The notes under the pieces are model-generated. The model did not search any database and was not told the DNA's origin. It saw only the letters and a list, made by a program, of their open reading frames with translations. A stretch of DNA of 64,000 nucleotides. It comes from DATCHW01 sp963806045 (GTDB taxonomy: Bacteria; Bacteroidota; Ignavibacteria; Tepidaquicellales; Tepidaquicellaceae). Both the position numbers and the translations under genes were made by a program. This document shows, in pieces, positions 45,106-54,090 of the stretch. The DNA lies in the NCBI GenBank assembly GCA_963806045.1, contig CAWDWP010000018.1, forward strand, positions 1 to 64,000, read 5' to 3'. The number at the start of each line of letters is the position of its first letter. Positions within the stretch are counted from its first letter, which is position 1.

Positions 45106-46092
45106 TAACATCTTTTTGTGGTCAATTAAATCTTCTAAAAATTGTTTTAAAAATTTGTCCTGAATATTTGGAATTATATCTTCAATTCTATCAAAAGCTT
45201 TCAATGTCTTTTTAATAAATATTTTATTTTCTGTAACCGAAAAACTGTACCCATAACTACCTAACATTTGTATTAATCTAGCTGCCGAAATTATGTAAAA
45301 ATTCTCACTAAAATGATTTTTATTAATAGAAATCCTTTGGGATAGATTATTCAAATAAAATTCATAGAGCTTTTTTCTTTCGAGTTTAGTTAATTTGATA
45401 CTTCCGGAATAAAGAAATGAAGCAAGGTCATATTGTAACGGACCTTTTCTTCCGGATTGATAATCTATATAATAAAGCTTTCGGTTTTTTACCATAATAT
45501 TCCTTGGCTGAAAATCCCTGTACATAAAGTATTGTATCTTGTCTTTGCTTATTATTTTGTCAAAATAATAGGACAAAGTATCGATTACTTTTTTAGGAAA
45601 TTTATATTTGATAATGTTGCCGGTAAAAAAATCATAAAATTTTTGCAGATCCAAGTATATCTGAGTTTTATTAAATGCACTGGTTTGGTAGCAAAATTTA
45701 TAATCAATAACTTTATCTCCTTTTAATTGAATATCAATTAAATCATTCAATGCATTTTTATAAAGCAGGAATTTATCGTTAGAAACCTCATATTTTCTAC
45801 TCGATACATATTCCTGCAAATTGTATTTTCCTAAATCCTCTTCAAGGTAATATTCGTAATTTTTTAGACAAGAATATATTAAAGGAACTTTTAACTGAAT
45901 TGATTTAAGTGCTATAGAAAACTTTAAGAAAGCTATGTTTTCCTCAGTATTTTTATTATGTATCCCAATACACGTAAATTTTCCGGATTTTATCCGAAAA
46001 ATCTTTCTTTCCGATGAATGTGAACTTAATTTCGTAATTTCATCAATATCTTTATCAAAAGTATTTTCAAATAATTTTAGTAATGGTTCCAT
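45091..46092 (-). CDS. Aminoglycoside phosphotransferase (APH)-family kinase
   Basis: A 333-residue kinase-like protein. The catalytic loop is YRDFQPRNIMVKN (D/N) and the metal Asp lies in LYYIDYQSGRKGPLQYDLASFLYS. The N-terminus has a weak nucleotide lobe (FTCIGIHNKN ... LKFSIALKSIQLKVPLIY). It resembles AmgK-like sugar kinases as much as antibiotic kinases, and the substrate is unknown. It follows the TIGR01777 protein with one base between, in the truA operon. Confidence 0.72.
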   Translation of the reverse strand: MEPLLKLFENTFDKDIDEITKLSSHSSERKIFRIKSGKFTCIGIHNKNTEENIAFLKFSIALKSIQLKVPLIYSCLKNYEYYLEEDLGKYNLQEYVSSRKYEVSNDKFLLYKNALNDLIDIQLKGDKVIDYKFCYQTSAFNKTQIYLDLQKFYDFFTGNIIKYKFPKKVIDTLSYYFDKIISKDKIQYFMYRDFQPRNIMVKNRKLYYIDYQSGRKGPLQYDLASFLYSGSIKLTKLERKKLYEFYLNNLSQRISINKNHFSENFYIISAARLIQMLGSYGYSFSVTENKIFIKKTLKAFDRIEDIIPNIQDKFLKQFLEDLIDHKKMLSLIS

Positions 46093-46093
46093 T

Positions 46094-47014
46094 CTATATC
46101 AATATTAAATTTCTTAAAGCATCGTTTAAATGTGCGAACTGAAACTTGAAATTTAAATCCAAAAGTCTTTGTGGCAAAACCTTTTGCCCATTAAGAATCG
46201 AGGTTGCAAATTCTCCAAGAAGAATTCTTAAAATTAATCCAGGGACAGGAAATATGGAAGGTCTTCTCATAATTTTACCTATGGTTTTAGAAAACTCCTT
46301 ATTCGTAACTGGTTTCGGTGAAACACAATTTATAATTCCATCCAAATTCCGGTCGATAATCGATTTATTAATAATTGATATTAAATCTGCAATATGAATC
46401 CATGGCATCCATTGATTTCCATTTCCCTGATATCCGCCAATAAAATATTTATATGGAATTAGGAATTTTCTTAATGCACCGCTATTTCTGCTTAATACAA
46501 TTCCTGTTCGTAAAATTACGGTTTTAATTCCCTTATCATTCGCTTTTAATGCTTCTTTTTCCCAATCAACACAAAGTTTTGCAAGAAAATCATTCCCCGG
46601 TTGTGAATTTTCATTAAGTTCTTCATCTTTTCTGAAACCATAAATTCCGGTTGCAGATATATTAATAAAAGTTTTTGGTTTAGTATCTCTCTGTCCAATT
46701 GATTCAATAATATTTTTAGTTATTTCTATTCTGCTGTCATATAGGATTTTCTTGTAATTCTTCGTCCATCTCTTACCCGCAATTGATGCTCCTGCCAGAT
46801 TTATAATAATCTCACAGTCTTTAAGATCTTCAATATACTTGTTATAGCTATTATATTTAATAATCCTAAAATTGCTTTGATTACTCACATTCTGGATACT
46901 TGGAGAATCTGATCTTGTATAAATATAAAATAAGTAATCTTCAAAGTCTTTGTTACTGATGATTGAAGTCCCAATTAATCCTGTTCCTCCGAATATTCCT
47001 ATTATCGTTTTCAA
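46094..47014 (-). CDS. TIGR01777 family NAD-dependent epimerase/dehydratase-like protein
   Basis: A 306-residue extended SDR: FGGTGLIGTSIIS at the N-terminus, NLAGASIAGKRWTKNYKKILYDSRIEITKNI and the C-terminal DUF1731-type segment (GLILRILLGEFATSILNGQKVLPQRLLDLNFKF). This is the TIGR01777/YfcH signature. The real substrate of the family is not known. Confidence 0.87.
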   Translation of the reverse strand: MKTIIGIFGGTGLIGTSIISNKDFEDYLFYIYTRSDSPSIQNVSNQSNFRIIKYNSYNKYIEDLKDCEIIINLAGASIAGKRWTKNYKKILYDSRIEITKNIIESIGQRDTKPKTFINISATGIYGFRKDEELNENSQPGNDFLAKLCVDWEKEALKANDKGIKTVILRTGIVLSRNSGALRKFLIPYKYFIGGYQGNGNQWMPWIHIADLISIINKSIIDRNLDGIINCVSPKPVTNKEFSKTIGKIMRRPSIFPVPGLILRILLGEFATSILNGQKVLPQRLLDLNFKFQFAHLNDALRNLILI

Positions 47015-47017
47015 TAA

Positions 47018-47761
47018 TTAATAAAGTACTTTTTCAAGGAACAAACCGGATGGGGGAGCAGTGTATTTTGACGGTTCATTCGAATATTTTTCAAAAAACT
47101 TTTTAATATCGTTTTCATTCATATTACCTCTTCCAACCTCGACTAAAATTCCTACTATTCTTCGGACCATTTTCCAAAGGAAATGCGACCCTTTAATTCT
47201 TATCATAATTATACTTCCATTTTCCTCAACCGTTATGTCATCAACTAAGACTTTTGTTGATTCCAAAACTGCATTTTTATCCGAAAATGATTTAAAATCT
47301 TTGAATCCTTTAAAAATATCCGAAGACAATTTCATCTTATTCGTGTCAAGTTCGTCCTTTATCCACCAGACATATTTTTTTTCAAACGCAGTTCTTTTTT
47401 TTGAAATTCTATAAACATATTGCCTGGATTTAGCTGAGTGCCTGGCGTGAAAATCATTTCTGATTTTATCAATTTTAATGATATTAATATCAGAAGAGAG
47501 TTCATCGTTGATTTTCATTCTCAGAATTTCAGGAGCAAGTGTTGTATCACAATCAAGATGAGCAACTTGTTCATATGCATGAACTCCTGCGTCAGTTCTG
47601 CCGGACCCCTGGAGATCTATAAACTTTCCTTTTCCTTTTGTTTGTTCAAATACTTTCTTTACCGCAATAATTAAAGACTCTTGAATGCTCCTTGAATTAT
47701 TCTGCTTCTGCCACCCGGAATATCTGGTACCGTCATATTCCAGTATCATTTTATATCTCAT
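47018..47761 (-). CDS. truA: tRNA pseudouridine(38-40) synthase
   Basis: A 247-residue enzyme: YDGTRYSGWQKQ, the catalytic Asp in GSGRTDAGVHAYEQVAHLD (D57) and RIKGSHFLWKMVRRIVGILVEVGRG. It isomerises uridines in the anticodon stem-loop of tRNAs. Slightly short of some relatives but with all motifs. It is seven bases from the hydrolase upstream. Confidence 0.94.
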   Translation of the reverse strand: MRYKMILEYDGTRYSGWQKQNNSRSIQESLIIAVKKVFEQTKGKGKFIDLQGSGRTDAGVHAYEQVAHLDCDTTLAPEILRMKINDELSSDINIIKIDKIRNDFHARHSAKSRQYVYRISKKRTAFEKKYVWWIKDELDTNKMKLSSDIFKGFKDFKSFSDKNAVLESTKVLVDDITVEENGSIIMIRIKGSHFLWKMVRRIVGILVEVGRGNMNENDIKKFFEKYSNEPSKYTAPPSGLFLEKVLY

Positions 47762-47768
47762 CTCAATA

Positions 47769-48557
47769 CTATTTTAATTTATTAAGGAATGTGAAAATAG
47801 CATTATTGAAGAATTCAGGATTTTCAATATTCGGTAAATGTGCAGCCCCGGGAACGATGATAACATCAGAATTCCTTAGATTCTTATTCATATTATAAGC
47901 ATATTTTATGGGAATCAAGATATCTTTTTCGCCTACCATTATTAAAGCCGGAACATTAATATTTTTCAGTTTCTCAAGAGTGTCTATTCTCGTTGCAATT
48001 GCGATTTGAGCTCCGCAGATTCCTTCAGGACTTTGTTCCTGCATAATATTATTCAAGAAATTATATATTTCCTGATTTTCAAAACTTTCTTCGGTGATTA
48101 ATTTTTTAATGAAGTTTTTTAAAAAATCACCCCGACCATTATTTTTTATCTGAATTATTGATTGTGAGCGGTTAATTAAAGCATCATTGTCATCCGCTTC
48201 AGCTTTTGTATCAGAAAGTATAACAGCTCTGAATCGTTCCGGATTTTTTGTTAATGCTCTTAAGATTATGTAACCCCCCATCGATAAACCACAAGCTGAA
48301 ATCGTTCCCAATCCCAGATTATCGATAACGGAGAAAAAATCATTCACAAAAGTCTCCATCATATATTGATAATCGCTGACTTTACTTTCACCCAAACCAC
48401 GGATATCGTAAGTAAACACATGGTACTTATTTTGAAAATATTCTACCTGTTTTTTCCACATTTTACTTGATAATGGGAAAGCATGAACAAAAATCAAAGG
48501 TTCTTTATCTCCCCCACAATCAAAAACCCCGAGATTATTTATTTTTAATGAATTCAT
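47769..48557 (-). CDS. Alpha/beta-fold hydrolase
   Basis: A 262-residue cytoplasmic hydrolase. The fold starts FVHAFPLSSKMWKKQ; DIRGLGES and the nucleophile elbow GLSMGG (S92) are present, with an acid in MVGEKDILIPI and a histidine in PGAAHLPNIENP. This resembles 3-oxoadipate enol-lactonase-type proteins. The substrate is not known. It leads the four-gene truA unit on the minus strand. Confidence 0.85.
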   Translation of the reverse strand: MNSLKINNLGVFDCGGDKEPLIFVHAFPLSSKMWKKQVEYFQNKYHVFTYDIRGLGESKVSDYQYMMETFVNDFFSVIDNLGLGTISACGLSMGGYIILRALTKNPERFRAVILSDTKAEADDNDALINRSQSIIQIKNNGRGDFLKNFIKKLITEESFENQEIYNFLNNIMQEQSPEGICGAQIAIATRIDTLEKLKNINVPALIMVGEKDILIPIKYAYNMNKNLRNSDVIIVPGAAHLPNIENPEFFNNAIFTFLNKLK

Positions 48558-48832
48558 ATTATACTGATTTATGATTTATGTAACAAAAAAGACTGGCTTT
48601 TAATAATCCACAAGAATACAAATATGATTTTCCATGAATCGAGTTTTAATAATTGTAGATTTTTGGTTTATATTTGATATATCCATTGATTTTTTTAATT
48701 TATTTAATTTAAAAGTATATTGTCAAGAAATAAAATTTGAAAATAGAATAAAAAATTACTTTATTTTCTGATAAATTTTAATGATATTTACAATTCCATT
48801 AATAACAATTTATAAAATAAAAAACAAAAAAA

Positions 48833-49342
48833 ATGTTCAAAACAAAATTTATTGCACTATTAGTAATAGTAGCTGCATTATTTGCTCTATCTTCCAGTTT
48901 ATCAGCTAAAGAATTACCTGGTGATTTAGCCGGAAAAAAAGCTGATTATCTTTACAAAAAATTAGGCCTTTCAATGGATCAATATACAAAAACTTATCAG
49001 GCTTTTTTAGCTTATGAGTTTAAAGTTGATGATAACATGAAACAAACCAAAAAAGACAAAGCCGCATATAAAGATGCCAATTCAAAAGCAAAAACTGCAT
49101 TAGTTGGTGAATTAGGAAAAGTCTTCACTAAAGATCAAGCACCCAAATTCGAAACGATGAAAGATAAAGTAGTCGATATGAAGTTCAAGAAAAGAGTTAA
49201 AAAAATGACAACTGAAGGAACTGAGAAAAAAGATGAGACTAAAAAAGAAGAACCTAAGAAAGATGTAAAAAAAGACACTAAAAAAGAAACTAAAAAAGAA
49301 GAGCCTAAAAAAGAAGTAAAAAAAGACGAAAAGAAGAAATAA
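48833..49342 (+). CDS. Secreted lysine-rich protein of unknown function
   Basis: A 169-residue protein with a signal peptide (cleavage near SLSAKE), a helical body (DLAGKKADYLYKKLGLSMDQYTKTYQAFL) and a C-terminal tail of KKEEPKK-type repeats, about 45 residues with almost only K, E, D, P, T and V. The body looks like small exported helical proteins seen in Bacteroidota, but I recognise no family. The tail codons are mostly AAA/GAA, so expansion by replication slippage is possible. A terminator follows. Confidence 0.6.
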   Translation: MFKTKFIALLVIVAALFALSSSLSAKELPGDLAGKKADYLYKKLGLSMDQYTKTYQAFLAYEFKVDDNMKQTKKDKAAYKDANSKAKTALVGELGKVFTKDQAPKFETMKDKVVDMKFKKRVKKMTTEGTEKKDETKKEEPKKDVKKDTKKETKKEEPKKEVKKDEKKK

Positions 49343-49371
49343 TTAAGTAATTATAAATTCTTGGAATTTTC

Positions 49372-49398
49372 AGGGGCTTTTAACAAGCCCCTTTTTTT
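49372..49398 (+). terminator. Intrinsic terminator after the lysine-rich protein gene
   Basis: AGGGGCTT (49372-49379) pairs with AAGCCCCT (49385-49392) around TTAAC, followed by seven T. It sits between the lysine-rich gene and convergent argS. Confidence 0.88.
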
Positions 49399-49415
49399 AT
49401 TTATCCGGATTTAAT

Positions 49416-51056
49416 TTACATTCTTCCCGGTGCCGAAATTCCAATTATACTGAAACCATTAAATAATACCTGCTTTGTCATTTGGCATAAACATAATCTT
49501 TGCAAGGTCAGTTCGTCGCTTCCCGAATTTAATACTCTATGATTATGGTAAAACTTATGGAAATTCTCAGCAAGAGAGTTCAGATAAGTAATTAATTTAT
49601 GTGGTTCGAAAGTAGAAGAACATATTTTTACCTCTTCGGGGAATCTAACCAAATTCTTGATTAAGTCTATTTCTTCTTCCGAAGTTAATAAATTCAGTTT
49701 AAGATTTTCATATTTTTTTGGTAGATCAATATCTTGTACATTTCTTAAAATACCTGAGATTCTTGCATATGCATATTGCAGATAGTAAACAGGATTTTTA
49801 TCTGACTGTTCTTTAGCAAGTGCAATATCAAAAACTAAATGAGTATTTGCACTGCGCATCACAAAAAAGAATTGTGTCGCATCAACACCTACATCTTCTA
49901 ATAAATCATTTAAATAATAAACCTTATCGTTTCTTTTACTCATTTTAACCGATTTATCACCTTCTTTGAAAGTAACCATTTGATGAATAATGACTTTAAT
50001 ATTATCAATTTCAAATCCTGACTTATTGACGCCATATAAAACTTCTTTGTAGGTTTCTTTATGGTCAGATCCAAAAATATCCACTATCAAATCGAATCCG
50101 CGCTTAATTTTATTTATATGATATGCAATATCAGGTAATCTGTAAGTATATTCTCCGGTTGATTTTATGATGACTTTATCGTCCGGAATTCCGTCTTTTT
50201 CAGGCATTTTCAGCCAAACAGCTCCGTCTTTTTCATAACATAGATTCATTTCTCTAAATATCTTTAACAATTTCTCTATTTCACCATTTTCATATAATGA
50301 TGTTTCCGAAAAGAAAATGTCATGCAGTACTCCAAGTTTTTCAAGAGATTTTTTGATTTTTTCAAAATTAAATTCTTCACCAACTTTTTGAAAAAAATAA
50401 AGATCATCAATATCTATTTCCGATTTGGAATATTTATTTATTATTTTATCTGCAATCTCAATCACTGAATCGGAATGGTATCCGTCTTCAGGGAATGGGT
50501 AATCAGGTTTACCCGTTTTTTGAATATATCTGGCTCTTACTGATTCTGATAACTTTTTCATCTGGTTACCGGCATCATTATAATAATATTCGCGAGTAAC
50601 CTTATACCCAGTCCACTCTAATAAATTAGCTATAGCTTTACCAAGACATATCTGTCTTCCATGTCCCGCATGCAATAATCCTGTCGGATTAGCACTAACC
50701 CATTCAAGATTAGCAGTTTTATTTGCATTTATATTGCTTTTTCCGAAATTCTTTGATTCTTTCAGAATTTTCATTGCTTCTCCTGTGTAATATTCATCCT
50801 TAACAAAAAAATTAATAAATCCTGAACCGGCAATTTCGATTTTTTGAAAAAAATCGTCTTTAGTTTTAATTTCAAATAAAATTATTTCTGCCAATTCTTT
50901 TGGATTTTTTTTTAATTGCTTTGATAAAATTAATGATACATTGCAGCTGAAATCTCCGAATTTTTTTTCTTTAGTATATTCAACCTGAAAATCCACTTCC
51001 GGGTAATTCAGATTTTTTAAAGTATTCTGTATCAGGTTAGTAATTAAATTTTTCAT
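49416..51056 (-). CDS. argS: Arginyl-tRNA synthetase
   Basis: A 546-residue class I synthetase from the ATG at 51056 (MKNLITNLIQ). A longer frame from 51158 overlaps the upstream SDR gene and adds an unlike lysine-rich leader, so it is rejected. The HIGH-like motif is PTGLLHAGHGRQ, the KMSKS-like motif is VKMSKRNDK, and the C-terminal anticodon domain ends in the family form (GFSIIGISAPGRM). It charges tRNA-Arg. It lies one base after the SDR stop. Confidence 0.95.
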   Translation of the reverse strand: MKNLITNLIQNTLKNLNYPEVDFQVEYTKEKKFGDFSCNVSLILSKQLKKNPKELAEIILFEIKTKDDFFQKIEIAGSGFINFFVKDEYYTGEAMKILKESKNFGKSNINANKTANLEWVSANPTGLLHAGHGRQICLGKAIANLLEWTGYKVTREYYYNDAGNQMKKLSESVRARYIQKTGKPDYPFPEDGYHSDSVIEIADKIINKYSKSEIDIDDLYFFQKVGEEFNFEKIKKSLEKLGVLHDIFFSETSLYENGEIEKLLKIFREMNLCYEKDGAVWLKMPEKDGIPDDKVIIKSTGEYTYRLPDIAYHINKIKRGFDLIVDIFGSDHKETYKEVLYGVNKSGFEIDNIKVIIHQMVTFKEGDKSVKMSKRNDKVYYLNDLLEDVGVDATQFFFVMRSANTHLVFDIALAKEQSDKNPVYYLQYAYARISGILRNVQDIDLPKKYENLKLNLLTSEEEIDLIKNLVRFPEEVKICSSTFEPHKLITYLNSLAENFHKFYHNHRVLNSGSDELTLQRLCLCQMTKQVLFNGFSIIGISAPGRM

Positions 51057-51057
51057 A

Positions 51058-52038
51058 TTATAACCATTTATTTTCTTTATACCAATCAACAGTTTTTTTA
51101 AATCCTTTTTCAAGGGAATATTCAGGTTTGAAGTTAAGTTCTTTTTTAGCTTTTTCATTTGAACATACCCATCTTTCCCTTGTTATATCCAGGCATTTTT
51201 CTAAGCTTAATGTTGCTGCATTATTAGAAAAGACAGAAATCATCTGAGCAAAAAATCCTACTGAGAATACAACAAAATGAGGCATTCTTATCTTTATAGC
51301 TTTTTTATTCATTATACCTGAAGTAATTTCAGCTATTTGATCCCAATTATATTCACCGTCCGATGAAATAAAATAAATTTCTCCGCTTTTGATATTGTCC
51401 TTAGAAGCTAATATTATTCCTTGTACAAAATCTTCGACGTATACCAGACTAAGATACTTATCATCAAATCCGATAATGCTGTTAAGACCTTTACTGAATG
51501 TTTTAAAATATATTAAAATTTCTGCATCCCTTGGACCATATATAGCCGGGGGTCTTACAATTGTAACCGGTAGTTTATCTTTGAACTTTAATACCTCTTT
51601 TTCCGCTAATCGTTTTGATAGTCCATACGTTGTAATTGGTCGGGGAATATACTCTTCACTAATTGGTTTTTCGTTTGGATTAGGCCCACAGGCAGCTAAT
51701 GAAGAAACATGAACAAATCTTTTCAATTTTGGATTTACTTTATACGCGATTTCGATAAGATTTTTCGTCGCTTCTGAATTTCCCCTATAAAATCCTTGTT
51801 TCTTCTTTGATTTTACCACACCGGCTACGTGAAACACATAATCAACCTTTTTAATAACATCTTCCAAAACATCATTGTCGAATAAATCTCCTTCAACAAA
51901 ATGTATTTTTTTATCTTTAAGCCATCTAAGATTCGAGGTTTTTCGTTTAAGACAATAAACATCATATTCCATATTTAGTAATTTATCAACTAAATGACTT
52001 CCAACGAATCCTGTTGCTCCTGTTACAAATGCTTTCAT
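51058..52038 (-). CDS. NAD-dependent epimerase/dehydratase (extended SDR), possibly CerR-like
   Basis: A 326-residue extended SDR. Nucleotide motif: TGATGFVGSHLVDKLL; active site Tyr-Lys in TTYGLSKRLAEKEVLKF; VRPPAIYGPRDAE follows. It is divergent from the serine-palmitoyltransferase-like enzyme at 52164, separated by about 125 bases. In Caulobacter an SDR of this kind (CerR) reduces 3-ketoceramide in sphingolipid synthesis, so a similar role is possible. The family includes many sugar epimerases, so this is an inference. Confidence 0.78.
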   Translation of the reverse strand: MKAFVTGATGFVGSHLVDKLLNMEYDVYCLKRKTSNLRWLKDKKIHFVEGDLFDNDVLEDVIKKVDYVFHVAGVVKSKKKQGFYRGNSEATKNLIEIAYKVNPKLKRFVHVSSLAACGPNPNEKPISEEYIPRPITTYGLSKRLAEKEVLKFKDKLPVTIVRPPAIYGPRDAEILIYFKTFSKGLNSIIGFDDKYLSLVYVEDFVQGIILASKDNIKSGEIYFISSDGEYNWDQIAEITSGIMNKKAIKIRMPHFVVFSVGFFAQMISVFSNNAATLSLEKCLDITRERWVCSNEKAKKELNFKPEYSLEKGFKKTVDWYKENKWL

Positions 52039-52163
52039 AAATTATCTTAATTTTTTATTATAGAAGTTATCAATTAAATTGTGTATTTTCTATGTTAAAA
52101 TTTCAAATTATTTACCATATTATCAGTAAATAATAAATCAAACATCAACTATTTATAGTTTCT

Positions 52164-53357
52164 ATGGACTTATTTCAGAAATGTTTCAGTTTCACAAGGG
52201 CTGATGAAGTAAAAGCCGCCGGTTATTATCCTTATTTCAGAACAATTGAGGAAAATGAAGGTCCTGTAGTCAGAATTGAAGGAAAAGAAGTCATAATGGC
52301 TGGCTCGAACAATTATCATGGACTTACTACTCACCCGAGAGTGAAAGAAGCCGCTATGAATGCCTTGAAAAAATATGGAACCGGTTGTTCAGGTTCGAGG
52401 TATTTAACCGGAACATTGGATTTACATATAAAACTCGAGGAAAAATTAGCAGAATTTCTTGGTAAAGAAGCAGTTCTGTTGTTTTCAACCGGTTATCAAA
52501 CTGCTCAGGGCATAATTCCAACATTAGTCAATAAAGATGAATATATTATATCGGATAAAGATAACCATGCGAGTATTGTAGTTGCAAACATGATGGCGAA
52601 AGGAGCTTTTGCAAAATTCTTTCGTTACAAACACAATGACATGGAAGATCTTGAAAAAGTAATAAAGCAAGTTCCGTATGATACTCCCAAACTTGTAGTA
52701 TCTGATGGTGTTTTTTCTACTACAGGAGAAATTGTTGAACTACAAGATCTGGTGAGGATTTCAAAAGAAAATAATGCAAGAATATTGATAGATGATGCTC
52801 ATTCTACAGGAGTCATTGGTATTGGCGGAAGAGGGACCGCATCTGAATTTGGTTTGGATAATGAAGTTGATATGATAATGGGTACATTTTCAAAGACTTT
52901 TGCATCTTTAGGAGGTTTTGTCGGTGCAAAAAAAGAAGTAATAAATTTTTTAAAACATCATGCATCAGCACTTATCTTCTCGGCGTCTCCTACTCCAGCA
53001 GCTGTAGCTGCTGCCGGAGCGGCACTCGAAATTCTAAAAGAAGAACCCGAAAGAATATCCAAGCTGATTAGAAATGCTGAAAAGATGAGAAAAGGGTTTA
53101 AGGAAATGGGTTTCACTGTTATTGATGGCAGAACTGCTATAGTTCCGGTGATTTTAGGTAAAGATGAACTTGCATTTCTATTCTGGCGGAAATTATTTGA
53201 CCAGGGAATATTTGTTAATGCCTTCGTATCACCGGGTGTTCCTCCAACAATGGCAATGTTAAGAACATCTTATATGGCATCACATGAAGATAAACATCTT
53301 GACAGAATTCTTGAAGTATTTCAAAAAATAGGTAAAGAAATGAATATAATACCATAA
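52164..53357 (+). CDS. Alpha-oxoamine synthase, serine palmitoyltransferase-like
   Basis: A 397-residue PLP enzyme of the KBL/SPT/BioF/ALAS family. The stacking His is in DNHAS (H135), the cofactor Asp is in IDDAHSTG (D210/D211), and the PLP lysine is in GTFSKTFASLGGF (K244). GTFSK with FASLGGF favours serine palmitoyltransferase over 2-amino-3-ketobutyrate ligase or BioF. The reaction would be serine plus a fatty acyl-CoA or ACP giving 3-ketosphinganine. Its neighbour on the other strand is the CerR-like SDR. A lipoprotein gene overlaps its end. Confidence 0.8.
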   Translation: MDLFQKCFSFTRADEVKAAGYYPYFRTIEENEGPVVRIEGKEVIMAGSNNYHGLTTHPRVKEAAMNALKKYGTGCSGSRYLTGTLDLHIKLEEKLAEFLGKEAVLLFSTGYQTAQGIIPTLVNKDEYIISDKDNHASIVVANMMAKGAFAKFFRYKHNDMEDLEKVIKQVPYDTPKLVVSDGVFSTTGEIVELQDLVRISKENNARILIDDAHSTGVIGIGGRGTASEFGLDNEVDMIMGTFSKTFASLGGFVGAKKEVINFLKHHASALIFSASPTPAAVAAAGAALEILKEEPERISKLIRNAEKMRKGFKEMGFTVIDGRTAIVPVILGKDELAFLFWRKLFDQGIFVNAFVSPGVPPTMAMLRTSYMASHEDKHLDRILEVFQKIGKEMNIIP

Positions 53358-53788
53358 TGTATTTGAATAATTTGAGATACATTTGTTTTATATTACTCGC
53401 TTCAATGATTTTTATTTATTCATGCGGGAAAAATGATACTTTTAAGGAAAAATCGAATTTAAGTGAATCCGAAACACAAGAACCGGAAGATACTGTTCAG
53501 CTTACTCCTGCAGAATTATTTAGCAATGCTTTGTGTGATAATTTTCTTCACGAAACAGATGACGAAGATTTGCAGGTTTATCTCGAAGAGGAAATTTTTC
53601 CATTAGTCTCAAAATCAGATAAAGTAACAATCGATAAACTATCTGTTTCAATGTTTTTGCTAAATTATACAGATGGAAATGAAAGTAAGAATATTCTAAT
53701 CCAGAAAAATTACAACCCTCAAATTGATGAAATATATTTCTTAAAAGAGGTTGTAACATTTGATGCAAAAAAATATTATATTAAATAA
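53357..53788 (+). CDS. Small lipoprotein, unknown function
   Basis: A 143-residue protein with a signal ending in a lipobox IYSCG (C23) and an acidic spacer (ESETQEPEDTVQLT), then a helical body (DEEDLQVYLEEEIFPLVSK ... FLLNYTDG). The start codon overlaps the stop of the SPT-like gene, so it is co-translated with it. No domain is recognised. The region between its stop and btuB holds the cobalamin riboswitch. Confidence 0.6.
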   Translation: MYLNNLRYICFILLASMIFIYSCGKNDTFKEKSNLSESETQEPEDTVQLTPAELFSNALCDNFLHETDDEDLQVYLEEEIFPLVSKSDKVTIDKLSVSMFLLNYTDGNESKNILIQKNYNPQIDEIYFLKEVVTFDAKKYYIK

Positions 53789-53823
53789 GAAAATATTTTA
53801 TTAATTAAATTGTTCTTTTAAAG

Positions 53824-53981
53824 ATATTTTTGGTAACACAGTTTTAATAGGGAATCCGGTGCGAACCCGGAACTGTCCACGCAACTGTAAAAGAGAAGAT
53901 TAGTTCAGTATGCCACTGATTTCGTAATTTGGGAAGGAGATCTGAAAATTGCTCTTAAGTCAGGAGACCTGCCGGGAATAT
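53824..53981 (+). ncRNA. Cobalamin riboswitch aptamer
   Basis: The sequence carries the class signature in order: GGGAATCCGGTGCGAACCC, the GGAACTGTCCACGCAACTGTAA core, GCCACTG, GGGAAGG and the closing GTCAGGAGACCTGCC. It stands upstream of a BtuB-like receptor and a cobalamin adenosyltransferase. The P1 stem is weak (ATATT with AATAT). Binding of adenosylcobalamin would be expected to turn off the downstream operon. Confidence 0.95.
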
Positions 53982-53992
53982 TTGATTTCAAC

Positions 53993-54087
53993 TCTTTCGT
54001 TGGAAAAGAAGTTAATTTTTATAAAAGATCCTTAATTCTTTTTAATTTTATAATTACTCTATTTCACGAAAGAATTAAGGTTTTTTT
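53993..54087 (+). terminator. Riboswitch expression platform: terminator and alternative antiterminator
   Basis: Arms CCTTAATTCTTT (54030-54041) and AAAGAATTAAGG (54069-54080) with a seven-T run form an intrinsic terminator just before the btuB ATG at 54091. The TAAGG Shine-Dalgarno-like bases are inside the 3' arm, so the same hairpin also hides the start. An alternative pairing TCTTTCGT (53993-54000) with ACGAAAGA (54066-54073) overlaps that arm and would act as antiterminator. Confidence 0.75.
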
Positions 54088-54090
54088 ATT

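Noticed and set aside
49204..49340. Repeats in the lysine-rich tail as a CRISPR or tandem DNA array
   Set aside because: The repeats are in-frame codons for KKEEPKK-type residues with no spacer structure.
50598..50625. GGTTCGAA-like stretches as tRNA T-loops (here in argS and near 38470)
   Set aside because: They lie inside strong coding regions and no cloverleaf could be formed around them.
51057..51158. N-terminal extension of argS from 51158
   Set aside because: Overlaps the conserved end of the SDR gene and is unlike ArgS, which starts at 51056.
53825..53832. TATTTTTG as the -7 box of the B12 operon promoter
   Set aside because: Transcription from it would start inside the riboswitch aptamer, and no TTTG box lies at the right distance upstream.
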